A stretch of DNA of 14,496 bases from Betaproteobacteria bacterium (lineage in GTDB: Bacteria; Pseudomonadota; Gammaproteobacteria; Burkholderiales; Burkholderiaceae): assembly GCA_018969885.1 (NCBI GenBank), contig JAGWXN010000051.1, positions 1 to 14,496 of the forward strand, given 5' to 3'. Shown here one piece after another: positions 7,775-14,496 of this stretch; position 1 is the first letter of the stretch; every line of letters starts with the position of its first letter. Made by a program: the position numbers and the translations under genes. The notes below the pieces were generated by a model. The model was given only the letters and a program-made list of their open reading frames with translations, did no database searches and was not told the DNA's origin.

Positions 7775-9808
7775 GTGCGAAATCGGATCATTCATTGGCT
7801 GACGGGCTGGTTGGGGCTGCTGCTCGCGGCAGGATCGCTCGCGACCGGCACGGCAGCGGCCGCGCCCATCCCCCGCTTGCTGGCCCAGCCCAGCGAAGAC
7901 CTGGCAGGCGCGGTCTGGCTGCTCGAAGACCCTGCCGGCACGCTCTCGATCGATCAGGTACGTAGCCCCGCACTCCAGGCCCGATTCACGCCCTGGGATC
8001 CCGCGCGGGGTGATGTCAACCTCGGTTTCAGCGCGTCCACCTGGTGGCTGAGGGTGCGACTGCAGCGAAATCCGGAGGCGCCCGCCGCCTGGATCCTGGA
8101 CGTCCCCTATGCCTACAACAAATTCATCGATTTCTATGCGCCCGGGCTCCCAGTGGTGGTCACCGGTCATGCCCGTCCGCCTGAGAACCGACCGCTTCTC
8201 GGCCCGCACTTTGCATTTCCAGTTCGCATCGAGAGCGACGCGCAGGACTTCTACTTCCGAGTGGCATCCCATTACACGGTGAGCTTCCCGCTGGTCGCCT
8301 GGCAGATCCGGGAGTATTCCCGCCACACGCTTTTCGAGCGACTGCTACAGGCCCTCTACCACGGCGCACTGGCGGCGATGGTGGTCTATACGTTCTTTAT
8401 CTGGCTGTCTTCCCGCGATACGCGCTTTGGCCTCTATGCCGCCTACGGCTCGGCACTCAGCCTCGGCATCCTTGCAGGCAACGGATGGGGCGGAATCCTC
8501 CTGTGGCCGCAATGGCAGGCGTTTGATGAGGTGTCCTCGGGTGTCTTTCTGTCGCTGACGGTGGCTGCCCTCCTGCTTCTCGCCCGGAGCGTCCTGAATT
8601 CCCGAAGCGCCGCACCGGCCTGGCTGGACCGCCTCGCGCAGGGGGGCGCTCTGCTGGGCGCGATTCACGCCGGGATCATGCTTGCCAGCACCGGGCACAG
8701 CGCCCTGGCCACCTGGCTGTTTCAGGGTCTGATTGCGCTTGGACTGGCGGCGATCGTGCTGATCGGCGCGCTCGCCTGGGGTGTGCGCCATACCGCCACC
8801 CCTGGGAAGCGATATTTTCTGCTGAGCTGGGGGGTGCTGTCGGTTGGCATCGCTGCGGGTGCCCTGCGCATGCTCGGATGGCTCCCCACCAATACGCTGA
8901 CCGCCTACGCGGTACAGATTTCCACAGCGATCGAGATGCTGCTCCTCTCGTTCATGCTGGCGAGCATTGTGCGAGAGGAGCGACAGCTGGGCCTTTCGGC
9001 GCAGGCGCGCATGATTGATGTCCTCCAGGCCCAGGAAAGCCGGCTCGAGCGGGCAGTCGAGGAGCGCACACGCGCGCTCGCCGACAGCGTTCAGAGCGAG
9101 CGCCGGACCTTGTCGGAATATCTGCGCTTTGCGGCGCTGGTTTCGCATGAATTCAGAAACGGGATGAACGTCATTTCCGCGCAGGCGGACCTGCTCGGCA
9201 AGCAGGCATCGGACGCCACGGTGCAGACACGTACCCAGGTCATTGGCCAGCAGGTGGCGCGTCTTGCCAAACTCACCGACACCTGGCTGAAATCGGACCA
9301 GATCCTCAATTCGTCCAGCCCGCCATCCATCGAGGCGATCGACTGCCGAGCCTGGCTTGCGCAGGCGATTGCGACGCAGCCGGATGGCTATGACGGGCAT
9401 CGGATCAGCTGGGAGGTTGCTCACGATGCGGCGACCCTATGGGCCGACCGGGATCTGCTCGAGATCGTACTCACGAATCTGCTCAGCAACGCCTGCCGAT
9501 ATTCGCCGGCCCAATCACCCATCGTCATCCGAATCCACTCGCAGCGCAATGAGTCTGGCGCCACCCTCACCGGACTTTCGGTACAGGATCGCGGCGAGGG
9601 CATCGAGCCGCTCCTGCATGAGCGGATCTTCGATCGCTATTTCCGGGTGCGGCCCGAGGGCGGGGTGAGCGGCATCGGTTTGGGCCTGAATTTCGTGCGT
9701 CACATCGCCGAGCAGCATCACGGGCATGTCGAGCTTAAAAGCGAGCCCGGCCGTGGCAGTACATTCACGGTCTGGTTCCCCGATCGAATTCCGCCGGGGC
9801 GCGCATGA
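7775..9808 (+). CDS. Sensor histidine kinase with 7TMR-DISM sensor region
   Basis: Membrane-bound sensor kinase of 677 aa from the GTG at 7775. I prefer this start to the in-frame TTG at 7670 because the protein then opens with a signal-like segment (RIIHWLTGWLGLLLAAG ... TAAAAP) and a promoter lies just upstream. Residues about 30-185 resemble the 7TMR-DISMED2 periplasmic domain (TWWLRVRL, ILDVPYAYNKFIDFYAPG), a domain proposed to bind carbohydrates. About seven hydrophobic segments fill roughly 190-395, followed by a coiled coil (EERTRALADSV). The phosphoacceptor is His458 in ALVSHEFRN. The ATPase domain has an N-box NLLSNACRYSP (568-578), G1 DRGEGI (605-610), F-box IFDRYFRV and G2 GIGLGLNF (from 633). 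All catalytic motifs look intact. It overlaps the response regulator by ATGA, so the two are a cognate pair. The ligand is unknown. Confidence 0.9.
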   Translation: MRNRIIHWLTGWLGLLLAAGSLATGTAAAAPIPRLLAQPSEDLAGAVWLLEDPAGTLSIDQVRSPALQARFTPWDPARGDVNLGFSASTWWLRVRLQRNPEAPAAWILDVPYAYNKFIDFYAPGLPVVVTGHARPPENRPLLGPHFAFPVRIESDAQDFYFRVASHYTVSFPLVAWQIREYSRHTLFERLLQALYHGALAAMVVYTFFIWLSSRDTRFGLYAAYGSALSLGILAGNGWGGILLWPQWQAFDEVSSGVFLSLTVAALLLLARSVLNSRSAAPAWLDRLAQGGALLGAIHAGIMLASTGHSALATWLFQGLIALGLAAIVLIGALAWGVRHTATPGKRYFLLSWGVLSVGIAAGALRMLGWLPTNTLTAYAVQISTAIEMLLLSFMLASIVREERQLGLSAQARMIDVLQAQESRLERAVEERTRALADSVQSERRTLSEYLRFAALVSHEFRNGMNVISAQADLLGKQASDATVQTRTQVIGQQVARLAKLTDTWLKSDQILNSSSPPSIEAIDCRAWLAQAIATQPDGYDGHRISWEVAHDAATLWADRDLLEIVLTNLLSNACRYSPAQSPIVIRIHSQRNESGATLTGLSVQDRGEGIEPLLHERIFDRYFRVRPEGGVSGIGLGLNFVRHIAEQHHGHVELKSEPGRGSTFTVWFPDRIPPGRA

Positions 9809-10617
9809 GCTCACCGCTCGCTCCCCAGGCAGACCTCACGCAGGCCAAACGCGCCAGCGTGCTGGTAATCGAAGATGAGCCCGATCTGCGGGAGGCCATC
9901 GTGGCTTATCTGTCGCTTGAGGCGATCGATGCCACGGGCGTCGGCACGCTGGCCGAAGCGGACGCCTGGCGGGCAGACCATGACTTCGACATCGTGGTCC
10001 TCGATCTCGGCCTGCCCGACGGCGACGGCGTGCGCTGGCTTGAAGCGTCGCCCCCGCTCGGTCTACGTGGCGTGATCATGCTCACGGCCCGCGGCGCACC
10101 CGCCCAGCGCGTGACCGGTCTGCGTGCGGGCGCCGACGCCTACCTCGTCAAACCGGTCGCGCTCGAGGAGCTCGCGCTCACCATCCGAAAACTGTTCGCG
10201 CGCATCCATTCCCTCGCCTTGGGACCCGCCATCGCGGGGCCAGACGTGCGCGCATCGACGCTACCGGACACCAGGCCACCGGCGTGGCAGCTCAACACCC
10301 GGACCTGGGCCCTGACCGCGCCCAATGGCAAAACCATGCTGCTCAAGCATTCCGAGCGACTGTTACTCGAAGCGTTAATGAGCCCGGCGGGCGAGGTGCT
10401 GACCAAGGAACGCGTGGTGGAGAGCCTGGGCGCAAGACCTGATGCCTTTGACTATCGCCGCGTCGAGACGTTGTTGCGCCGCCTGAGAATCCGTTGCCGT
10501 GACACGCTTGAGTCCGAACTTCCAGTGCAGACCATCTACGGCCGCGGGCTTGCCTTCACTGAGGCCGGCGTAGTGATTCGCGAAATGGGCACGCCCCATG
10601 TGGGGCGCGGGCGATAG
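9805..10617 (+). CDS. OmpR/PhoB-family response regulator
   Basis: 270 aa. An N-terminal receiver domain (about 17-135) has the acidic pocket IEDE (Glu23-Asp24-Glu25), phosphoacceptor Asp67 in VVLDLGLPDGDG, Thr94 in MLTARG and Lys116 in YLVKP, all intact. The C-terminal half (about 160-258) looks like a winged-helix OmpR-type DNA-binding domain: WQLNTRTWAL, LLKHSERLLLEALM, GEVLTKERVVESL, RRVETLLRRLRIR and the wing IYGRGLAF. Its ATG overlaps the kinase stop (ATGA), indicating translational coupling. It is presumably phosphorylated by the kinase upstream. The target genes are unknown; the divergent exoprotein gene and its own operon are the nearest candidates. Confidence 0.93.
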   Translation: MSSPLAPQADLTQAKRASVLVIEDEPDLREAIVAYLSLEAIDATGVGTLAEADAWRADHDFDIVVLDLGLPDGDGVRWLEASPPLGLRGVIMLTARGAPAQRVTGLRAGADAYLVKPVALEELALTIRKLFARIHSLALGPAIAGPDVRASTLPDTRPPAWQLNTRTWALTAPNGKTMLLKHSERLLLEALMSPAGEVLTKERVVESLGARPDAFDYRRVETLLRRLRIRCRDTLESELPVQTIYGRGLAFTEAGVVIREMGTPHVGRGR

Positions 10618-10636
10618 CACTCGCTGCGCGGGCCTT

Positions 10637-10652
10637 GACTCGGATTCGAGTC
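10637..10652. terminator. Hairpin between convergent genes, possible bidirectional terminator
   Basis: GACTCG-GATT-CGAGTC is a perfect 6-bp stem with a 4-base loop, in the 54-bp gap between the regulator and the convergent sulfatase gene. Neither strand has a T-run after the stem, so it is not a canonical intrinsic terminator. Confidence 0.35.
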
Positions 10653-10671
10653 TCGCATCAAACCCTCGCTT

Positions 10672-11997
10672 TCAGCGCTGCGGCATATCCGCCGCCGAAT
10701 ACCCCAGGCTCACCACGGCATCATCCGGAATCGGCGGCACACTGCGCTCCCAGGCCTCCCAGCGCGCGCGCATTGCGCGCATCCGCTCGGGCTCGCGCCC
10801 GCCGAGGTTCGCCCGCTCGCGTTCATCACGTGACAGATCGAACAGATAGTCATGGCCATCGACCCGCAGATACTTCCATGCGCCCTCGCGCAGTGCGCGC
10901 TGGCCACGATGCTTCATACGCCAGAACAGTTCGCGCGGTATCACCTGTGCGCCGTCGCGCAGTACCGGTGCGAGCGACACGCCATCGAGCGCATGCCCGG
11001 CCGGAGGCCGCGCGCCACCCAGATCGAGAAGCGTGGCCGACCAATCCATCGTCATACACTGCTGCTCGCTCACGCCGCCCGGCGCAATGCCCGCCGGCCA
11101 GTGTGCAATCCATGGCACGCGAATGCCCCCCTCAGTGAGGTCCATCTTGCCGCCTACCAGGGGCCAGTTGTCGCTGAACCGCTCGCCGCCGTTGTCGCTG
11201 GTGAAGACGATCAGCGTGTTGTCGAGCTGCCCCGTCTCGCGCAACGCCTGCACCACCCAGCCGATGCCCTCGTCCATGTGATGAATCATGCGGTGATAGG
11301 TGTGAATGCTGCCGCCATCCAGATGGAACAGGTTTGATCGCACCGTCTCCGAGAGGGCGGCATCCTCCCGCGTCTCCCAGGGCCAGTGCGGCGCGGTGTA
11401 GTGAAGGCTCAACATGAATGGCTGGCCGGCCGCGGTCTGAGCGCCTCGCTCGCGCACCCAGCGCGCCGCACGCTTGGACAGGAGGTCGGTGAGATAGCCG
11501 GGCTCGTGCTGCTCGGCCTCCCCTTCGAAAAGATCATGGGTGCCGGCGTTGCTGCAGTGGGTGAAGTAATCAACCCCGCCCGACATCGGCCCAAAAAATT
11601 GCTCATAGCCCGAGCGGAGCGGCCCGAAATGGGGCGGGTAACCCAGGTGCCACTTGCCGATCAGCGCCGTGCGATAGCCCGCCTCGCGCAGCATCGAGGG
11701 TAGCGTAGGCACCTCGGGCGGGAGCCCCAGCACGCTGCTGCCACGGCTGCGGCTATTGATCGGCTCGTCGGCACCGCCCCGCAGGCGATACTGGTAGCGC
11801 GCGGTCATGAGCGCAAAGCGCGTGGGCGAGCACACGGGTGAGTTGCTGTAGCCCTGGGTAAAGCGCAGCCCCTTTGCGGCGAGTCCATCAAGAACCGGCG
11901 ACACGGGCCCGAAAGCCGCGGGCCGCCCCCCGTAGCAGCCCAGGTCGGCATAGCCGAGATCATCGGCCACGATGAAAATGAAGTTCGGTCGGCGCAC
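10672..11997 (-). CDS. Sulfatase of the arylsulfatase family (cysteine type)
   Basis: 441 aa, hydrolysing sulfate esters; the substrate is not readable from sequence. The metal-site Asp12-Asp13 lie in VADDLG. The formylglycine motif is Cys56-Ser-Pro-Thr-Arg60 in PVCSPTRFALMTARY, followed by the second sulfatase signature GYRTALIGKWHLG (107-119). TSDNGG and a downstream GGK-containing segment are further active-site elements. Length is normal for the family. The GTG start at 11997-11995 has AAGGTGGA upstream and an in-frame TGA shortly before it, so an N-terminal extension is excluded. The protein begins directly with the catalytic core (RRPNFIFIVADD) and lacks a signal peptide, which suggests a cytoplasmic enzyme. 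Activation needs a formylglycine-generating enzyme, not encoded here. It abuts the remnant of a Bug/TctC receptor gene, so it may once have belonged to an uptake operon. Confidence 0.92.
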   Translation of the reverse strand: MRRPNFIFIVADDLGYADLGCYGGRPAAFGPVSPVLDGLAAKGLRFTQGYSNSPVCSPTRFALMTARYQYRLRGGADEPINSRSRGSSVLGLPPEVPTLPSMLREAGYRTALIGKWHLGYPPHFGPLRSGYEQFFGPMSGGVDYFTHCSNAGTHDLFEGEAEQHEPGYLTDLLSKRAARWVRERGAQTAAGQPFMLSLHYTAPHWPWETREDAALSETVRSNLFHLDGGSIHTYHRMIHHMDEGIGWVVQALRETGQLDNTLIVFTSDNGGERFSDNWPLVGGKMDLTEGGIRVPWIAHWPAGIAPGGVSEQQCMTMDWSATLLDLGGARPPAGHALDGVSLAPVLRDGAQVIPRELFWRMKHRGQRALREGAWKYLRVDGHDYLFDLSRDERERANLGGREPERMRAMRARWEAWERSVPPIPDDAVVSLGYSAADMPQR

Positions 11998-12001
11998 GGT
12001 G

Positions 12002-12061
12002 TCATTCCACCTTCATGTTGGTCGCGCGAATGATGCGCGCATAGCGCGCCGAGGTCTCAGT
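12002..12061 (-). pseudogene. C-terminal remnant of a Bug/TctC tricarboxylate-receptor gene
   Basis: Just upstream of the sulfatase a frame ends ETSARYARIIRATNMKVE-stop, with the TGA at 12004-12002. This closely resembles the end of periplasmic receptors of tripartite tricarboxylate transporters (Bug/TctC), which often finish with a Trp/Tyr-Ala-x-Ile-Ile/Val-x-x-Ala-x-x-Lys pattern. The same frame is closed by TAA about 55 bases further upstream, shows no ATG, and no other part of the gene is present. It is therefore either a deletion remnant or a chance peptide. The judgement rests on remembered family pattern only. Confidence 0.45.
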
Positions 12062-12119
12062 CAGGCGCCGGGGCGCATCCGGGGCCCGGTGCCGCGTGCT
12101 CGCGACACCTGACCATTAT

Positions 12120-12139
12120 CGCGGCGAGCGCGAGCCGCG
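12120..12139 (-). terminator. GC-rich hairpin downstream of the NfrA-like gene
   Basis: CGCGGC, eight bases, GCCGCG: a perfect 6-bp inverted repeat 25 bases beyond the stop of the gene at 12164. On the transcript strand it is followed by ATAATGG and not by a T-run. It could end or protect the transcript. A second GC-rich palindrome, CCGGGGCCCGG, lies at 12079-12089. Confidence 0.3.
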
Positions 12140-12163
12140 TCGACCCGAACGCCCCCGTCCGCG

Positions 12164-13765
12164 CTACCAGAGCACCGAGGCCGCGAACAGCCAGCCCTGC
12201 CGCCCCACACCTGAGACCCGCACGCGGTACTGCATGAGCCACTCGATCCGTCCCCGGTCGGCCGAGTGCGTGGTGCCGCCAAATGCCCGTCGCAGCGCGA
12301 GCCCCAGTCCGGCCTCGGCCCAGGACTCCGCGGTCGGATCCGGGCGCACCTCCCGCGCAGCGACCACGCCGTGCGGCGTCACGGTCCAGCCTGCATCGAG
12401 CGGCATCGTGAAACCGAGCCGGCCCTCGCCGTAGAACGCCGTGCTGCCGCCATCGCGAAAGAAGCGCCCGGCCTCGAGGTAGAGCTGTCCCGCCGGCCAG
12501 ACCGTGCGGCCGGGTACCCGCTCATGACCCAGCATGGCCCCCCAGGCAAGTCGCAGCAACCAGTCGTCCCGCGCATCTGCGCCCACTGCAATCAAGCGTT
12601 CGGCGGTGAGTCGCCATGCGGAGCCCACCAGAGGCTGCCAACGCAGACCCACCCCACCCTGAACCGATCGGTCGTTGATGGCAAGCGACTCGCCCTGCTG
12701 CGACCAGAGCGCACGGACAAAGAAGTCCGTCTCGTGACCGCCCGCCGCCGAGCGCATCTCGGGCAGTCGCCAGGCAAGCTCCGCCCCCCCCTGAGCAGCG
12801 ATCAGTCCGTCGCGCTGCAGGCCGGCCGCGCCGCCACCCGATCCAGCGGCTGCCGACGAGGTGCCTGAGTTGCCCGAGGAACCGCGGGGCCGCCAGGCCT
12901 GGAAGGCTGAGAGCGTCCAGGTGCGCTCCGCCTCGCGCACTTCGCGCCGCAGCCGCTCGCGAAGTGCGCGCTCGGGCGAAGCGGAAGCGGTTCCGCTCGA
13001 CGCATCCCCAGCCTCGCGCCCGGAAGGGTTCGTTGCGGCGCCACCCGGCGCGCTCCCGGAAGCTGTCTCAGGCATGGCCCCCGATGCGGTGATGCGCTCA
13101 TCATCCTGCGACGACTCGGGCAGTTGGTCGATGGCCTGCCTGAAGCGCGCTGCGGCGCCTGCCCGGTCCCCGGCTGCAAGTCGTGCATAGCCCGCTTCCG
13201 CGAGCAGACGCACGCGAGAAGGATCGAGCTCAAGCGACCGCTCGAAGGCCCGAGCCGCCGCAGCCGGCGCGTCCTCGCGGCGCAGCCGATAGCCGTTTGA
13301 CTCGTGAAGCGTCGCAAGCTCGGTGACCGCTGCGCTGCGGTCCGGCCCGGCAAGCGCCGAGGCCCCTGCCATCAGCCGCTCGCCCTCGTCGATCGATTCC
13401 GCGAGCCGCCCCGCCTGCGCGAGCGCGCGCATGGCGGCCAGCCGATCCGATGGCGCGCCGGTTTCGCGCGCGAGGTCGGTAAAGATCTGTGCTGCGGTGA
13501 CCCAGTCCGACTGTTGCGCCTGCGCATACCCGCGAGCGCGCATCCGTTCCCAGCGCTCGCTCGGGGGGTCGGGCGTTGCAGCCACCGCCTGGGCCTGGAT
13601 GCCCGAGGGCGCGGACGGGACCGCTGGTGTCGCCGGTGCCGGTACCCCCGGCGATGCGGTCGCGCCCGGGGCGATCACCATCGACACCATCACCGCCGTA
13701 CACCAGTGCCCCGCCCGCGACCCCCATCCCGCCCCCGGCCCACCCGCCATCACGCGCGCCCTCAT
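12164..13765 (-). CDS. TPR plus NfrA_C-like outer-membrane protein
   Basis: 533 aa, probably an outer-membrane exopolysaccharide-export or surface component. A signal-like N-terminus (hydrophobic CTAVMVSMVIAPGATA) precedes helical TPR-like repeats at about 65-215 (AARAFERSLELDPSRVRLL, AEAGYARLAAGDRAGAAARF). A Ser/Gly/Ala-rich linker follows. The last 250 or so residues look beta-rich, like the C-terminal domain of the phage N4 adsorption protein NfrA: GVGLRWQP, TAERLIAVG, DDWLLRLAWG, YGEGRLGF, RGRIEWLMQYRV. The last residues SVLW end in an aromatic, as outer-membrane barrels do. E. coli NfrA is about 990 aa, so this is a shorter relative. Its ATG overlaps the stop of the DUF2334 gene (ATGA). 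The NfrA assignment is from remembered pattern; export of a polysaccharide is inferred from the neighbour. Confidence 0.7.
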   Translation of the reverse strand: MRARVMAGGPGAGWGSRAGHWCTAVMVSMVIAPGATASPGVPAPATPAVPSAPSGIQAQAVAATPDPPSERWERMRARGYAQAQQSDWVTAAQIFTDLARETGAPSDRLAAMRALAQAGRLAESIDEGERLMAGASALAGPDRSAAVTELATLHESNGYRLRREDAPAAAARAFERSLELDPSRVRLLAEAGYARLAAGDRAGAAARFRQAIDQLPESSQDDERITASGAMPETASGSAPGGAATNPSGREAGDASSGTASASPERALRERLRREVREAERTWTLSAFQAWRPRGSSGNSGTSSAAAGSGGGAAGLQRDGLIAAQGGAELAWRLPEMRSAAGGHETDFFVRALWSQQGESLAINDRSVQGGVGLRWQPLVGSAWRLTAERLIAVGADARDDWLLRLAWGAMLGHERVPGRTVWPAGQLYLEAGRFFRDGGSTAFYGEGRLGFTMPLDAGWTVTPHGVVAAREVRPDPTAESWAEAGLGLALRRAFGGTTHSADRGRIEWLMQYRVRVSGVGRQGWLFAASVLW

Positions 13766-14496
13766 AGGGTTGTCGGGTCGACGAAGCGAAAGCCGAGGGC
13801 GTTGATCGCGCTGAGCAGCCGCCGTAAATCACCGAGCGCATCGATCGGGTAGACGCTCCCATCAGGTCGCACAAACGTTCCCAGCCAGAACGGATGGAAG
13901 AAGAATGAGGCGGTGCCGTCGCGCACCACCGCCTGCAAAACTTCGGCGTTTCGCGCGAGCTCCTCCCAGCCATAGCTCAGATTCGAACTGGGATCGATCG
14001 CCGAGATGTCGTACTCGATGTTGCCGAGGTTCTCGGGCAGCACCTTGCGCCCGTACCAGTCGCGCTTGATCGGATAGGGGAAGAACTGCCCGACTGCGAA
14101 ATCGCGCGCGCTTGAAGTGGGATCGAGAACCGGCGACTCAGACGTGTAGTAGTGGACACGCTCGTAGCCCACCCGGAACCGTTCGGCGACCGCACGATAG
14201 GCCCGGGGTGAGGCCCGGTAATGCGGCATCTCGAACGCAAACGCGCTGTAGCCCGAGCCGGTCAGCTCCTTGATGCCCGCGTCGATGTAGCTGCGCCAAT
14301 CGCGCAGTGTGTCCTTGGGTAGCGGCCGGTTCCCAACAATGTCCCAGAACTCGAAGTCATCGCCACTGACCGCAGACCAGGGGTTGCGTACATTCGAATA
14401 CTGGTGCGACCAGCCATGCATCACCAGGCGCCCGCCGCGCGCAAGCGCATCGTTGAGCGCTGTCCTGAGCGCTCTGGCATTCCGAAGCCGGATCTC
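13762..14496 (-). CDS. DUF2334 polysaccharide-deacetylase-like protein (N-terminus beyond window)
   Basis: At least 244 aa; the frame is open to the right edge. It shows GGRLVMHGWSHQ, SGDDFEFWD, FAFEMPHYRASP, FFPYPIKRDWYG and SFFFHPFWLG. These match the DUF2334 family (NodB-type fold, as in Bacillus YdaL): the HGxxHQ and HPF histidines are likely metal or catalytic residues, and SG[ED]DFEFW is a family hallmark. The expected activity is deacetylation or other modification of an exopolysaccharide; the substrate is not known. It is the upstream partner of the NfrA-like gene (ATGA overlap). Any signal peptide and first catalytic Asp would lie outside the window. Confidence 0.8.
   Translation of the reverse strand, partial: EIRLRNARALRTALNDALARGGRLVMHGWSHQYSNVRNPWSAVSGDDFEFWDIVGNRPLPKDTLRDWRSYIDAGIKELTGSGYSAFAFEMPHYRASPRAYRAVAERFRVGYERVHYYTSESPVLDPTSSARDFAVGQFFPYPIKRDWYGRKVLPENLGNIEYDISAIDPSSNLSYGWEELARNAEVLQAVVRDGTASFFFHPFWLGTFVRPDGSVYPIDALGDLRRLLSAINALGFRFVDPTTL

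Noticed and set aside
7483..7965. Plus-strand open frame of 160 aa across the intergenic region
   Set aside because: It overlaps the kinase start in another frame, has no Shine-Dalgarno or family motif, and its second half is a shadow of the kinase.
8345..9424. Minus-strand open frame of 359 aa inside the kinase gene
   Set aside because: It lies entirely opposite the kinase membrane and HisKA regions, has no domain, and is Arg/Gln/Gly-rich as expected of a GC-rich shadow frame.

Overview
The window is GC-rich and carries a large repeat-rich exoprotein, a two-component system whose kinase has a 7TMR-DISM sensor, an NfrA-like outer-membrane protein and a tricarboxylate-receptor remnant. Together these suggest a Gram-negative bacterium, most likely a gamma- or betaproteobacterium. 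The sequence does not fix the genus. There are no rRNA or tRNA genes, no CRISPR array and no recognisable insertion sequence.

Layout. (1) Bases 1-7433, minus strand: one uninterrupted reading frame, hand-translated from end to end, of at least 2477 codons that runs off the left edge. It begins at a TTG with a good Shine-Dalgarno. It encodes a giant acidic surface or secreted protein with an N-terminal LEPR-XLL-type motif and five units of about 300-345 aa built from smaller sub-repeats. Acidic linkers of variable length interrupt the units at the same place each time. A tandem pair of YRY...DY modules and an unrecognised C-terminal region with its own internal duplication follow. (2) Bases 7434-7774: a divergent intergenic region with a strong dyad and a sigma70-like promoter for the kinase. 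(3) Bases 7775-10617, plus strand: histidine kinase and OmpR/PhoB-type response regulator, overlapping by ATGA. (4) Bases 10672-11997, minus strand: a cysteine-type sulfatase without a signal peptide, with a short remnant of a Bug/TctC receptor gene immediately upstream. (5) Bases 12164-14496, minus strand: a TPR plus NfrA_C-like outer-membrane protein and, upstream of it and overlapping by ATGA, a DUF2334 polysaccharide-deacetylase-like protein cut by the right edge.

How the genes may work together (inference): the window looks like a surface-attachment and matrix locus. The kinase, whose sensor type is proposed to bind carbohydrates, sits divergently from the giant adhesin and may control it. 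The deacetylase/NfrA-like pair would modify and export an exopolysaccharide, and the sulfatase would act on sulfated substrates. The direct evidence for coordination is only gene adjacency, the shared intergenic region and the ATGA overlaps.

Many long open frames opposite the giant gene are shadows of its biased codon use and are not annotated.
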